Shown here: one piece after another, positions 41,483 through 53,153 of the stretch
How positions within the stretch are numbered: position 1 is the first letter of the stretch
How the letters are laid out: every line of letters begins with the position of its first letter
Assembly (NCBI RefSeq): GCF_000711295.1
Contig: NZ_JOMJ01000003.1
Coordinates: 695,001 to 759,000, forward strand
From: Desulfohalovibrio reitneri
Lineage (GTDB): Bacteria; Desulfobacterota; Desulfovibrionia; Desulfovibrionales; Desulfovibrionaceae
Reading direction: 5' to 3'
DNA length: 64,000 nucleotides
Notes under the pieces: generated by a model
What the model was told of the DNA's origin: nothing
The model's database searches: none
Seen by the model: the letters and a program-made list of their open reading frames with translations, nothing else
Position numbers and translations under genes: made by a program

Positions 41483-42664
41483 ATGCGGACCATCCAAGTA
41501 TCCCTGGCGGTCAAGGATGAGGAACTGCGCGGCCGCATGGCTGAGGCCGTGAAGCGGGACGAATCCTTTGTCCTGCAGAACGCGGGATCTCCCGTGGAGG
41601 GGAGCCTGCTGGTTTTCCAGCCCGGCGAGGAGCCGCTCCAGGACCTGGACCGACTGGCCCGGGTCATCGGCCGCGGCGTGGTGCGCGACGCCTTTTTCCT
41701 GGCCCCCTCGCGAGACGCCGACCTGCTGGTGGAGGCGGCCCGGGCGGGAGTCCGCGAGATTCTCCTGCCGCCGTTTGGCGAGGAGGAGGTCGCCAGCGCC
41801 CTGCGGCGGTACGCATCCCGCACCGGGCAGGATTCCCTGCCCCACGCTTCTCCCGGCGGCGGAGGCCGCCTGGCGGTCGTGGCCTCGGCCAAGCCGGGCT
41901 GCGGAGCCACCACCACGGCGGTCAATCTGGCCCTGGCCGCGGCCAAGGCCGCCCGGGGAGCCAGGGTGGTTTTGGCGGATTTTGCCCGGCCCAGGCCGGA
42001 GATTTCCCTGCACCTCGACCTGGAGCACCAGTACGACTGGTCCGAGGCGGTGGGCGATTCCGACCGGCTGGACACATCCTTTGTGGACGGGTTGCTGGCG
42101 GAGCACGAGTCCGGGGTGGCCCTGCTGGCCTGTCCCAAGGATGTGGACAAGCAGGACCTCGGCGCGGAGCAGGCTTCCCTGCTCGCCCAGCGTCTGACCG
42201 AAACCGCCGATCTGGTGATTGCCGACCTCGGCAGCGATCTGGACGAAGCGTCCATCGCCCTGTTGGAACGGGCTGACAACGCCTATCTCATGCTCGATGG
42301 CGGTTTGGCCTCCCTGGCAGCGGCAAAGGAGGTTGTGGACGCGCTGCGCACGGCCGAAGCCTCTTTCGAGGAGGGGGTGAAGCTGGTGGCCACACGCTGC
42401 TCCAAGTCGGCCATTTCCAAAGCGGACGCTCAGGAGCTGCTGGGCAAATCCATTCACCATCGCCTCCCGGCGGACCACGAACGCTGCCTGGCATCGCTCA
42501 ACCAGGGGCGTCCCTTGCTTCTTTCCTCGCCCGGTTGCCCCTTGTCCAAGGCGTACAAGTCCATGGCCAAGGAGTTCGGCCTCAAGGCGGTCAGCCGTTC
42601 CAGAGGGGGTTCGCCCGGGCTGCCGCGCTGGCTGGGCGGCTCGCGAAACCCGGTGCCCGCGTAA
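41483..42664 (+). CDS. tadZ: TadZ/CpaE pilus-localisation ATPase-like protein
   Basis: A 393-aa protein: an atypical receiver-like N-terminus (about 1-115) and a MinD/ParA-like domain (about 125-370). The phosphate loop reads AKPGCGATTT: the Lys of KGGVGKT at the second position and the GKT Lys are both missing, as in other TadZ proteins of weak or absent ATPase activity. LADFARPRPEI and VIADLGSDLDE stand in for Walker B. It places the Tad machine at a cell pole. It precedes tadA by 13 bp. Confidence 0.9.
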   Translation: MRTIQVSLAVKDEELRGRMAEAVKRDESFVLQNAGSPVEGSLLVFQPGEEPLQDLDRLARVIGRGVVRDAFFLAPSRDADLLVEAARAGVREILLPPFGEEEVASALRRYASRTGQDSLPHASPGGGGRLAVVASAKPGCGATTTAVNLALAAAKAARGARVVLADFARPRPEISLHLDLEHQYDWSEAVGDSDRLDTSFVDGLLAEHESGVALLACPKDVDKQDLGAEQASLLAQRLTETADLVIADLGSDLDEASIALLERADNAYLMLDGGLASLAAAKEVVDALRTAEASFEEGVKLVATRCSKSAISKADAQELLGKSIHHRLPADHERCLASLNQGRPLLLSSPGCPLSKAYKSMAKEFGLKAVSRSRGGSPGLPRWLGGSRNPVPA

Positions 42665-42677
42665 GGGGGAATGACGC

Positions 42678-44093
42678 ATGGATTTGGCCACGAGACTGAG
42701 CAAGAGCAAGGCGCGCAGGTCGTCCGGCGACCTGCGGGAGCAGGCGGGCGGGGAGAACCGTGCGCCCATGCGTCCGGCGTCCAGGAAAGGGCGGGATGAC
42801 GAGAGGGAGGCGGCCGAGCGGTTCTTCGACCTCAAGACCAAGATTCACGACCGGCTCATCGACCTACTCGACTTGTCCATTCTCGATGACCTGCCCACGG
42901 ACGAGGTGCGTGGGGAAATCGCCCGGGCCGTGGAGCGCATTCTTCGCGAGGATTTCGGCCGCGCTCCGCTGTCCGCCCAGGAGCGGCTGAACCTCATCAG
43001 CGAGGTGCAGGACGAGGTGCTGGGGCTGGGGCCGCTGGAGCCTTTCCTCAAGGACGAGACGGTCAACGACATCCTGGTCAACACCTACCGGCAGATCTTC
43101 GTGGAGCGGGGCGGACGGCTGGAACTGGCCCAGGCCCGCTTCAAGGACGACGGCCATCTGCGCAAGATCATCGACCGCATCGTTTCCCAGGTGGGGCGCA
43201 GGGTGGACGAATCCTCGCCCATGGTGGATGCCCGTCTCCTTGACGGCAGCCGTGTCAACGCCATCATCCCGCCGCTGGCCCTGGACGGTCCCTCGCTGTC
43301 CATACGCAAGTTCTCCAAAGACCCCCTGGAGCTGGACGACCTGATCTCGTTCAAGGCCATTCCGCCGCAAATGGGCGAGGTGCTCAAGGCCATCGTCCGC
43401 TCGCGGCTGAACGTGGTCATCTCCGGTGGTACGGGCAGCGGCAAGACCACCCTGCTCAACGTGCTCTCCCGCTTCATCCCCAGGGAGGAGCGCATCGTGA
43501 CCATCGAGGACGCGGCCGAGTTGCAGCTCAAGCAGGTCCACGTGGTCCGCCTGGAGACCCGTCCGGCCAACATCGAGGGGAGGGGCGAGGTCACCCAGCG
43601 CGATCTGGTCAAGAACTGTCTGCGCATGCGGCCAGACCGCATCATCGTCGGCGAGGTCCGCTCCTCCGAAGCGCTGGACATGCTTCAGGCTATGAACACC
43701 GGGCACGACGGCTCCCTGACCACGGTGCACGCCAACTCCCCGCGCGATGCCCTGATGCGCCTGGAGACCATGGTCTCCATGGCCGGCATGAATCTGCCCA
43801 CCCTGGCCATGCGCCGCTTCATCAGCTCGGCCGTGGACGTCATCATCCAGGCCACACGCCTGGCCGACGGCACCCGCAAGGTTATCAGCTTCCAGGAAGT
43901 GACCGGGATGGAAGGGGAAATGATCACCATGCAGGAGATATTCTCTTTCGAGCAAACCGGGGTGGACGCCGAAGGCAAGGTGCAGGGCCACTTCCGCACC
44001 GTGGGCGTGCGGCCCATGTTTGCGGACAAGCTGGCCTCCATGGGCGCGAAGCTCCCGGAAAACATCTTCAACCCGGGCAAACTGGACGTGTGA
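42678..44093 (+). CDS. tadA: Tad secretion ATPase TadA/CpaF
   Basis: A 471-aa type II/IV secretion ATPase that powers pilus extension (and in some species retraction). Walker [14 protein letters not shown] (about 248-260), Asp box EDAAELQL, Walker [17 protein letters not shown], His box [13 protein letters not shown]. The N-terminal about 100 residues are the usual CpaF helical region. Confidence 0.95.
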   Translation: MDLATRLSKSKARRSSGDLREQAGGENRAPMRPASRKGRDDEREAAERFFDLKTKIHDRLIDLLDLSILDDLPTDEVRGEIARAVERILREDFGRAPLSAQERLNLISEVQDEVLGLGPLEPFLKDETVNDILVNTYRQIFVERGGRLELAQARFKDDGHLRKIIDRIVSQVGRRVDESSPMVDARLLDGSRVNAIIPPLALDGPSLSIRKFSKDPLELDDLISFKAIPPQMGEVLKAIVRSRLNVVISGGTGSGKTTLLNVLSRFIPREERIVTIEDAAELQLKQVHVVRLETRPANIEGRGEVTQRDLVKNCLRMRPDRIIVGEVRSSEALDMLQAMNTGHDGSLTTVHANSPRDALMRLETMVSMAGMNLPTLAMRRFISSAVDVIIQATRLADGTRKVISFQEVTGMEGEMITMQEIFSFEQTGVDAEGKVQGHFRTVGVRPMFADKLASMGAKLPENIFNPGKLDV

Positions 44094-44100
44094 GGGCGCC

Positions 44101-45045
44101 ATGGAAACGCTTCCCGTCATCCTCGCCTTGGTCGCCGCGGGGTCGGTCCTGTTCTTTCTGGCCTCGGTCAGGTCGATCCTCAGTGGCCGCAACGACCGCC
44201 TGCGTGAGCGGGTGGAAAAGCTGGCCGACGACACTCCGGCGGCCACCTCCCTGCTGTTCCGTCCCCAAAAGGGCGGATTGGCGAGGCTTGGCGATTCGCT
44301 GGCCTTCATGCGTCGCCTGGAGGAACTGCGCAAGCGGGCCAAGACCGAGTCCTCGGCACAGGTCATCGTGGCCAAGTGCCTCGGCCTGGCGGTGGTCGGC
44401 TGGTTCGCCGCCAGCTTTACTCCGGTGTCCATGCTGGCCCCCCTGGTGGCCGTACTCTTCGGCATGGCGCCGGTGGTGCTACTGCGCCGCAAGGCGGCAC
44501 GCCGCATGGCCCGCTTCCAGAAGCAGCTTCCCGACGCCCTGGACCTCATGGCCCGCGCGTTATTGGCCGGGCACGCCTTCTCCGGCAGCCTGCGCATGAT
44601 CGCCGAGGAATGCGATCCTCCCATCGGGCCGGAATTCGGCAAGGTTCTGGAGGAGATCAACTTTGGCGCCTCCACCGAGCAGGCCCTGGCCAATTTGCTG
44701 CAGCGAGTGGACTGCCCGGACCTGAAATTCTTCGTGGTTTCGGTGAACATCCAGAGGGAGACCGGCGGCAACCTCACCGAGATCGTCACCTCCATCGCCC
44801 GCCTCATCCGCGAGCGCTACAAGCTGTTCGGCAAGGTCAAGACCCTCTCGGCGGAAGGCAAGCTTTCGGCCATCATTCTGGTCTGCCTGCCCTTCGCCAT
44901 CGGCGGCATCATTTATGTCCTCAACAGCGGCTACATCAGCCTGTTGTGGCAAACGCAACTGGGGAAGCTCATGCTGGCGGGCGCGGGCGTGAGCATGTTC
45001 ATGGGCATGATTTGGATTCGCCGCCTGGTGAGCATCAGGGTGTAA
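44101..45045 (+). CDS. tadB: Tad inner-membrane platform protein TadB
   Basis: A 314-aa T2SSF-domain protein with an N-terminal membrane helix, a cytoplasmic T2SSF domain (about 145-270; QLPDALDLMARALLAGHAFSG, ETGGNLTEI) and two C-terminal helices. The ATG at 44101 lies 7 bp after the tadA stop, and the longer frame overlaps tadA. It pairs with TadC as the pilus assembly platform. Confidence 0.93.
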   Translation: METLPVILALVAAGSVLFFLASVRSILSGRNDRLRERVEKLADDTPAATSLLFRPQKGGLARLGDSLAFMRRLEELRKRAKTESSAQVIVAKCLGLAVVGWFAASFTPVSMLAPLVAVLFGMAPVVLLRRKAARRMARFQKQLPDALDLMARALLAGHAFSGSLRMIAEECDPPIGPEFGKVLEEINFGASTEQALANLLQRVDCPDLKFFVVSVNIQRETGGNLTEIVTSIARLIRERYKLFGKVKTLSAEGKLSAIILVCLPFAIGGIIYVLNSGYISLLWQTQLGKLMLAGAGVSMFMGMIWIRRLVSIRV

Positions 45046-45049
45046 AGCC

Positions 45050-46006
45050 ATGAATGCGGACCCCACCATTCTCTTGGCCGCCGGAATGGCCTTTTTGGCC
45101 GTGCTTTCCCTTTCCTGGGGGATCATGGGGTTCATCGGCGGCGGCGAGGCCAAAAAGCTGCGCGCCCGCATGGACCGCGCCTGGGGCTGGCCCGGTGAGG
45201 AGGAAGCGGAGAAGAAGCAGACCGGTTGGCGCTTCGGAGCCTGGCTGCATGGACAGGTGGAGCGCATGGGGCGCAGGGTGGCCCCCAAGGACCGCGAAGC
45301 CCTCTCCGATCTGCGCGTCAAGCTCATGCAGGCGGGGTTCCGCTCACCCGACGCGCCCACGGTTTTCTGGGGGGCGAGGCTGGCGTTGGTCTCGATTTTC
45401 GTGACGTCCATGTTCTTCCTTCGTGTCATCGCGGATTCCCCGGATTTCAACCGGCTCTTCGTGATGACGGTGGCCCTGGCGGCGGCGGCCGGCTACTACC
45501 TGCCGGACATCTGGCTGCGCCACGTCGTGACCAAGCGCCGCCTGGCCATCGCCAACGAGTTGCCGGACGCGTTGGACCTTTTGGTGGTTTGCGTGGAGTC
45601 GGGCATGGGCATGGATCAGGCCATCAGCCGCGTGGCCAGGGAGATGGCTTTCGCCTCGCCCAACATCAGCCGCGAGTTCCGCTTGTTGAACCTTGAGCTT
45701 CGCGCGGGCAAGAAGCGGCATGACGCCCTTCGAAACATGGCCTCCCGCGTCGGCCTGGACGACGTGGATTCCCTGGTGACGCTCATCATCCAGGCCGATG
45801 CCTTCGGCACCTCGGTGGCCAGCACCCTGCGCGTCTACTCCGACACCATGCGCACCAAGCGCTTCCAGAAGGCGGAGGAAACCGCCGCCAAGCTGCCGGT
45901 CAAGCTGCTTTTCCCGCTGGTCCTGTTCATTCTGCCAGCCCTGTTCGTGGTCATCATCGGTCCAGCGGCGCTGCAGCTCATGGATGTATTCACCCGCATC
46001 AACTGA
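45050..46006 (+). CDS. tadC: Tad inner-membrane platform protein TadC
   Basis: A 318-aa T2SSF-domain protein with the same layout as TadB: N-terminal helix, cytoplasmic linker, two central helices, T2SSF domain (about 175-295; ELPDALDLLVVCVESGMGMDQAI, FGTSVASTLRVYSD) and C-terminal helices. Begins 4 bp after tadB. Confidence 0.93.
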   Translation: MNADPTILLAAGMAFLAVLSLSWGIMGFIGGGEAKKLRARMDRAWGWPGEEEAEKKQTGWRFGAWLHGQVERMGRRVAPKDREALSDLRVKLMQAGFRSPDAPTVFWGARLALVSIFVTSMFFLRVIADSPDFNRLFVMTVALAAAAGYYLPDIWLRHVVTKRRLAIANELPDALDLLVVCVESGMGMDQAISRVAREMAFASPNISREFRLLNLELRAGKKRHDALRNMASRVGLDDVDSLVTLIIQADAFGTSVASTLRVYSDTMRTKRFQKAEETAAKLPVKLLFPLVLFILPALFVVIIGPAALQLMDVFTRIN

Positions 46007-46017
46007 AGGAGGAGAAC

Positions 46018-47433
46018 ATGATCTTCCGTAAGAATATCTTGCTGGTTTTGTTGCTTGTCCTGGTGGCCGGTCTTGCCGGTTGCGCCGCAAAGAACGGCGG
46101 CGAAAAGGAATCCATGCGGCAGTGGATGGACCGTCTGGAAAACGGCGGCGAGACCCGCGAGCCGTCGGAGCACCTTGAATTGGCCCGGGGGTGGCTCGGG
46201 GACGGCGCGCCGGACGAGGCCCTTTTCCACGCCGAGGAGGCCCTGGACGCCAGACCAGAGGACTCCGAGGCCTTGTATCTCAAGGCCGAGTCCCTGCGTC
46301 GGCTGGGCAGGCATGAGGAGGCCGCGGGATTGTATCGGGATTTGCTGGACAATAACCCCCGCAGCGACCGGGCCCACCTGGGGTTGGGACGTTCCGCCCT
46401 GGCCTTGGAGATGCATGAGCAGGCGGCCTCCCATCTGGCCAAGGCGGCGGAGTTGGGAGGGCACTGGCGCTCCTGGCTCTACCTGGGTGTGGCCGCCAGC
46501 GGACTGCAGGACCACGGGAGGGCTGAATCGGCCTTCCGTCAGGCGCTGGCTCTGCGTTCCAACCAGTCGGAAACGCTGAACAATCTCGGTGTCTGCCTGC
46601 TCATGCAGGATCGGCCGGCCGAGGCGGCCAAGGTGCTCTCCCGGGCCCTGCGCCACGGCGAGGGAAACCCCTCCACCTACAACAATCTCGGTTTGGCTCT
46701 GGCCAGACAGGGGCGGCTGGAGGAAGCCCTGGAGGCCTTCAAGGCGTCCGGGGGCGAAGCCGAGGCGCACAACAATCTAGGTTACGTGCTCTACCTGCAG
46801 GGCGAGTACGCCGCGGCCGAACGGCACTTGAATCGTGCGGTGGATGTATCTCCGGTGTATTACCCGACCGCCGCTGAAAACCTGAAGAAGGTTCGGCTGG
46901 CCAGGGCTTCCAGGGAGACCGGCGTGGCCGGGGTCCCCGCGGAAGTGATGCCCTCCTCGGCGCCCGCTGCGGCGGTGAGCCGGTCAAGGGTGAAGAAGGC
47001 CGCCGCTGTAGAGCGGGAGGCCGCAGCTGAAGTGAGCAACGCCTCGGTTGTCCGCCCGACTCCGCTGCCGCAGGGCAAGGCGGAGCCCGAGGGGCGGCGT
47101 GTGGAGGTTGCGCGCGTGGAGGCGAAAGAGGCGCGGCGCTCCGAACAGACCAAGGAGGTCTATGCCTATCTGCTCAGTTCCTGGCAAACCATTGGCAAGG
47201 CCATGAAGGTCCGTGAAAAACTCGCCGAACGAGGCGGGGAAGTCTGGGTGCGAAGCTCCGATCTTGGTGAAAAGGGCGTTTGGCACCGGGTCATGGCCGG
47301 TTCCTATGCCAGCCGGGAACGCGCGGAAGCCGCCAGGGGAAATCTTGACCTGCCGGGCATGGAGTCGGCCATCCTCATGCGGGTTGAGCGGAAGAGCAGG
47401 CTGAAGGCTTCCATGGCGGGTCGTTCGCTCTGA
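46018..47433 (+). CDS. tadD: TadD-like TPR lipoprotein with C-terminal SPOR-like domain
   Basis: A 471-aa lipoprotein: lipobox LAGC with Cys at about residue 22. Residues about 50-290 hold six or more TPR units (ALYLKAESLRRLGRHEEAA, YNNLGLALARQGRLEEALEAF). A charged Ala/Lys/Arg linker and a C-terminal SPOR-like domain (about 390-465; AYLLSSWQTIGKAMKVREKL, WHRVMAGSYASRERAEAA) may bind denuded septal or polar peptidoglycan. TadD proteins assist secretin assembly; the SPOR extension is unusual. Last gene before the operon terminator. Confidence 0.88.
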   Translation: MIFRKNILLVLLLVLVAGLAGCAAKNGGEKESMRQWMDRLENGGETREPSEHLELARGWLGDGAPDEALFHAEEALDARPEDSEALYLKAESLRRLGRHEEAAGLYRDLLDNNPRSDRAHLGLGRSALALEMHEQAASHLAKAAELGGHWRSWLYLGVAASGLQDHGRAESAFRQALALRSNQSETLNNLGVCLLMQDRPAEAAKVLSRALRHGEGNPSTYNNLGLALARQGRLEEALEAFKASGGEAEAHNNLGYVLYLQGEYAAAERHLNRAVDVSPVYYPTAAENLKKVRLARASRETGVAGVPAEVMPSSAPAAAVSRSRVKKAAAVEREAAAEVSNASVVRPTPLPQGKAEPEGRRVEVARVEAKEARRSEQTKEVYAYLLSSWQTIGKAMKVREKLAERGGEVWVRSSDLGEKGVWHRVMAGSYASRERAEAARGNLDLPGMESAILMRVERKSRLKASMAGRSL

Positions 47434-47456
47434 TTTCCATGTATCATCGAGTGCGC

Positions 47457-47492
47457 AAGGGGCTGCCGCGGGTTGAACCGCGGCGGCCTTTT
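47457..47492 (+). terminator. Terminator of the right tad arm
   Basis: GGCTGCCGCGG, loop GTTGAA, CCGCGGCGGCC, extended by G-T and A-T pairs and followed by TTTT. It lies 24 bp after the tadD stop and upstream of the kinase ATG at 47538. Confidence 0.82.
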
Positions 47493-47537
47493 CATTTGGC
47501 CGACCTGGTCGTAGAACAGGGGCGGAGCACGCACCTT

Positions 47538-49649
<2,112 letters not shown>

Positions 49650-49654
49650 GGGGA

Positions 49655-50956
49655 TCAGGAGCCGGGCATCCTGCCGTCCTGGTCCACGTAATAGGTGATG
49701 CGCGAACGCAGGCTCAGGTAGTCCAGTATCTCCGCCGGCAGGTTGTTCAGGCGGATTGACTTCTCGATTTTCAGATCCCCTTCCTCGGCCAGATCGATGA
49801 ACAGGGCTTCCCGTTTGGGAATGTCCGGGTCGTAGAGCAGGACCTGCGGGTTGAGCTGGTCCTCGGCGTTGACCGAGACCACGATGCCGATGGTCCCGTT
49901 GGAAAGCTGCACTACCGTGCCGGGGGGATAGACACCCAGACAGCGGATGAAGAGCGCCAGCATCTCCTTGTCGAACAGCCCCGCCTGCTGGGTGAACATA
50001 TGGGAGAGTGCCTGGTACGGCGTGTAGGAGGAGAGCGGGTCGGGATGGTTGCAATGGTTGTCGTACAGGTTGACGATGGCCAGGATGCGTGAGTTTCTGG
50101 AGATGGTCTCGCCGGACAAGCCCTCGGGGTAGCCGGAGCCGTCCATATACTCGTGGTGCTGGTAGACGGCTTCAAGGGCTTCCGGCGGAAAGGTCCCGAT
50201 GCGCTTGAGCATGTCCACACCCATGGACGGGTGGCGCTCCACCACGGCCCGTTCGGCGTTGGTCAGCGGACCGCGCTTGCGCAGGATTTTCTTTTCGATG
50301 CGGTTCTTGCCGATGTCGTGGAATAGGGCGCTCATGCCGAGGGTGTTCATGGCCTTGGCGTCCAGCCCCGCCTTGCGGCCGAGCATCAGGCCAAGCACGG
50401 CCGTGTTCATGGAGTGGTAGTAGAGCCGCTCCGTCTGTTCCATGACATTGATCAGGTGAAGGGTGGTCTCCTCGTCGCGCAGGAAGAACTCGGTCAATTC
50501 GGCCACAAACGCTGCGGCCTGCTCCACCGATTCCGGTCTGCCAGCGGCGATGCCCTGCATCATGTCCCCGACTTTGGCCAGCGAGCCGACGTACTGCTCC
50601 TCGCATTTGCCGAGGCGGTCGCGCTTGTCCTGGAGCTTTTCCCTTCGGGCCTTCTTTTCACGCCAGAGGGCGTCCAGCACTTCGGCGGATTCAGGGGTGG
50701 GCGCGGAGGCTTGTTTGTTCCGCACCTCGGTACCGGCGGGCTTGCGGCCCGGAAGCCGGTCGCTCTTTTCCGGTACGCAGATGACTTCGTTCAGCCCGAG
50801 GCTGCGCAGAATGTCTATCTGTTCCTGGTTCTTTATCTTGAAGCTGTTGAACAGGAAGGGGTGGTCGAACCAGCCCATCCGCTCCAAGCGGATGAATACA
50901 CCGGGTTCGAGTTGGTCCACGGAGACGCGGTATTCAGGAATGCTGTATTCTGCCAT
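49655..50956 (-). CDS. HD-GYP cyclic-di-GMP phosphodiesterase
   Basis: A 433-aa protein: an N-terminal DUF3391-like domain (about 1-130; VSVDQLEPGVFIRL, GLNEVICVPEKS) and an HD-GYP domain (about 180-380) with FHDIGKNRI and HHEYMDGSGYPEG, the residues needed for metal and GYP recognition. Expected to degrade c-di-GMP to GMP or pGpG. It is convergent with the hybrid kinase and close to the Tad locus, fitting surface attachment control. Confidence 0.93.
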   Translation of the reverse strand: MAEYSIPEYRVSVDQLEPGVFIRLERMGWFDHPFLFNSFKIKNQEQIDILRSLGLNEVICVPEKSDRLPGRKPAGTEVRNKQASAPTPESAEVLDALWREKKARREKLQDKRDRLGKCEEQYVGSLAKVGDMMQGIAAGRPESVEQAAAFVAELTEFFLRDEETTLHLINVMEQTERLYYHSMNTAVLGLMLGRKAGLDAKAMNTLGMSALFHDIGKNRIEKKILRKRGPLTNAERAVVERHPSMGVDMLKRIGTFPPEALEAVYQHHEYMDGSGYPEGLSGETISRNSRILAIVNLYDNHCNHPDPLSSYTPYQALSHMFTQQAGLFDKEMLALFIRCLGVYPPGTVVQLSNGTIGIVVSVNAEDQLNPQVLLYDPDIPKREALFIDLAEEGDLKIEKSIRLNNLPAEILDYLSLRSRITYYVDQDGRMPGS

Positions 50957-51040
50957 GTGTGTCCCACCGCGAAGCGACGCGGAAAAGGCACAATAAATCC
51001 TGCCGGAGAGATTGGCAAATCCAATCGTTACGGTTAGGGC

Positions 51041-51679
51041 TTATCCGTTGGAATCTTTCGCAAAGACGAGAAAGGCTGGCCGTTCGACCACCTCCCCGCC
51101 CAGGCAGAGCCTGGACCGCCATAGAGAAGTAAATCGCTGGTAGTCCAAATGGTATTCGCCGCGTTCGGGATCCAAAATGGTGAAGCCGGTCTCGTCGTAT
51201 CCGGAGACAATCACGCCCTTGTAACGTTCTTCGACGGAATCCGGATCGCGCAACAATACAACGGGCGGAACGGCCTGGTTGAGGTAGCCCTTGAGTCCGG
51301 CCGTCGTCAGGCCGGTGCGGAAGGATGACCGGTCCCCGTAATTCCACTGCCCTGCCGCCCTGCGCAATCCGGCGGCGTCCTGGCAGCCCGCCTTGATCAC
51401 CTGGAGGAACGTGGTGCCGCTGGCCTTCCATACGTCCTCTTTGTCCAGCTTCTTGCCCAGCCGGTAGGAGAGCGCCATGGCCAGGGAGGTGGTGGCCGAG
51501 GAATAGTTGTCGCGCGAAAGGATGAGCGGGACTTGCAGGGCCAGGGAGGACGGCATGCCCGCTTCGTCCTGTTTGTGCTCCACAAGGGGGGAGGGCTTGT
51601 GCGCCGGGGGCCGCTTCTCGGCACAGCCCCATGATGCCAGGATGGCCAGGGCCAGCAGAAAGAGGATGGTGTGTTTCAT
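51041..51679 (-). CDS. C39-peptidase-like lipoprotein lacking the catalytic residues
   Basis: A 212-aa envelope protein. A hydrophobic leader ends SWGC, a weak lipobox with Cys at 19. The body resembles the C39_2 papain-like fold: YSSATTSLAMALSYRLGK (59-76) aligns with the usual CGPxxLAMxL helix, but the Cys position is Ser. GVIVSGYDETGFTILDPERG (155-174) aligns with the HxVxVxGYD strand, with Gly at the His position. It is therefore a probable pseudopeptidase. Its start overlaps the stop of the TonB-like fusion gene (ATGA), so the two are co-translated. Confidence 0.65.
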   Translation of the reverse strand: MKHTILFLLALAILASWGCAEKRPPAHKPSPLVEHKQDEAGMPSSLALQVPLILSRDNYSSATTSLAMALSYRLGKKLDKEDVWKASGTTFLQVIKAGCQDAAGLRRAAGQWNYGDRSSFRTGLTTAGLKGYLNQAVPPVVLLRDPDSVEERYKGVIVSGYDETGFTILDPERGEYHLDYQRFTSLWRSRLCLGGEVVERPAFLVFAKDSNG

Positions 51680-53037
51680 GGTTTCTCCGTATGGCTTCTA
51701 ATCCAGGGGGCGGCTTCGGAGGCGGCCTGGGCCAGTCTGCCTAAGGGCGATTCGCCGCTGAGGGAGCGTACGTCGTAACCGGGGCCGGGGGGGATGCCGT
51801 GGTTCGGGCAGGTGAGAAGAAGGCCGGGGCAGGGAAGCCCGGCGACCTGTTCCAGAGCGTTTCCGCCGGAGCAGACCAGAAAGGCGGGCGGTGGTGATGA
51901 TTCGGCCGCGGCCAGCCGGGATTGCGGGCATTGCTCCGGCTCGCTCCACAGCCCAGCGTTTTTGTCGCCGGATGTACGTCGTATGAAGTCCAGGGCAGCG
52001 GCCGCGTCGCCGGCCAGTTGCTCCACCGTGGCGGCCCGGGCGTTTCCGCCGGAGTTGCCGCAGCCACGGGGGTGCATCAAGAGAGTGGACAGGCCACGCA
52101 AGGCCAGCAGACGGGCAAGAATCATGTCGCGCTCCCGTTCCCGGCAGGTCTCGCCGGGCACACGCACCACCACAGGGTGTTCCGTTTCGTCTTTCGGTCG
52201 CACCAGTGTGGCGGAAAGGGGCACGTCGCCGTGGAAGTAGATCACCTCCCGTTCCTCGAAATCCACGCGATCCCCCATGACCGCCGGCGGATTCTCGGGC
52301 ATCCACATCAGCCTGCTTGTCCAGGGGATGCCCTTGTTCTGATCGTCCTCCGGCTTGACCGGCATGAAGATGACCACACCCTCCACGGACTCGCTTTCGT
52401 TCGATCCGGGGCCGTACACGAAGTGCAGCCCTTCCTTTCTGGTCAGGCGCCGCAATAGCCCGGTTTTCGAGTCGTGGAAGAGCAGGGCGTCGCTGTCCTG
52501 GGAGTATACCACGCTGAGAACGCGGTCCGGGCCGGCCCGGTACAGCCCGGCGAAGTCGTGCCGCCCGTATTCCGGGGCGATGAGGGAGCGCCAATTGAGA
52601 CCGTGTTTGGCGGTTGAGGCCTGGGAGGCGTGGCGCGTCTCGACGGCCAAGTCGTCCAAATCGGCCGGGGCCTTGGTCTTGGTGGGGTCGAAAACTGTTG
52701 TCTTGCGCGGGGATCGGCGCTTACGGGCGGAAATGTCGCCTGGGGATGGCTCTGGAGGCCGCTGGGGCGGTGCGGCGTGAGCCTTACGCTTTTCCGGTCC
52801 TGTAATCGGTTTGGCCGGCGGAGGTTCGGGCCGGGCCCTTTCCTTCTCCGCTGGCGGCTCCGTGGGTGGTGGTTGTTCCGGCGGTGAAGGGGGGGCGGGG
52901 AGCGGCTCGAGTTCCACAAGGTCGACGGTGATGATCTCCTGGGCCCGGGGGGCAAAGTCCCACCGCTCCACGTTCGCCACGAGAATGGCGAACATGCCGT
53001 GCAGCAGGATTGCCGCCAACAAGCTCGCGAGTCGCAT
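51676..53037 (-). CDS. TonB-like N-terminus fused to a degenerate alpha/beta-hydrolase domain
   Basis: A 453-aa protein. Residues about 1-22 form a membrane anchor with LLHG (His 13), matching the His-bearing helix of TonB that couples to ExbB-ExbD. IITVDLVELEPLP and a Pro/Glu/Lys-rich stretch (about 45-105) follow, again TonB-like. The TonB C-terminal domain is absent. Residues about 180-450 look like an S9/dienelactone-hydrolase fold (ATLVRPKDETEHPVVVRVPG; MHPRGCGNSGGN), but the nucleophile elbow that should read GxSxG appears as GLWSEPE (362-368). The ATG at 53037 is preferred to a TTG 9 bp earlier. No exbBD is nearby. Function unknown. Confidence 0.65.
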   Translation of the reverse strand: MRLASLLAAILLHGMFAILVANVERWDFAPRAQEIITVDLVELEPLPAPPSPPEQPPPTEPPAEKERARPEPPPAKPITGPEKRKAHAAPPQRPPEPSPGDISARKRRSPRKTTVFDPTKTKAPADLDDLAVETRHASQASTAKHGLNWRSLIAPEYGRHDFAGLYRAGPDRVLSVVYSQDSDALLFHDSKTGLLRRLTRKEGLHFVYGPGSNESESVEGVVIFMPVKPEDDQNKGIPWTSRLMWMPENPPAVMGDRVDFEEREVIYFHGDVPLSATLVRPKDETEHPVVVRVPGETCRERERDMILARLLALRGLSTLLMHPRGCGNSGGNARAATVEQLAGDAAAALDFIRRTSGDKNAGLWSEPEQCPQSRLAAAESSPPPAFLVCSGGNALEQVAGLPCPGLLLTCPNHGIPPGPGYDVRSLSGESPLGRLAQAASEAAPWIRSHTEKP

Positions 53038-53098
53038 GATTTCCAATCCTTTTCTCAGAGTGGGATAATAAGGCGTGGAGAGGGGGGCAGCAAGTATC

Positions 53099-53148
53099 CT
53101 CCTCTTGCAAGGGGAATGGGGTCGGGGCTATAGATCCCGCAAGAGGAG
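53099..53148 (+). promoter_or_regulatory. Promoter and inverted-repeat operator of the cheY-cheD pair
   Basis: TTGCAA (53105-53110), 18-bp spacer, TATAGA (53129-53134). The promoter is framed by a 10-bp inverted repeat CTCCTCTTGC (53099-53108) / GCAAGAGGAG (53139-53148); the left arm covers the -35 box and the right arm the start site and Shine-Dalgarno. The arrangement suits a repressor. Confidence 0.55.
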
Positions 53149-53153
53149 TGTGC

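Noticed and set aside
42864-44807. A 647-codon open frame on the minus strand across tadA and tadB
   Set aside because: The product is a low-complexity Arg/Ser/Gly/His mix with no Shine-Dalgarno, opposite well-supported TadA and TadB.
47439-47537. An upstream extension of the hybrid kinase starting at 47439
   Set aside because: It would be translated through a strong terminator hairpin and adds only unconserved basic residues.
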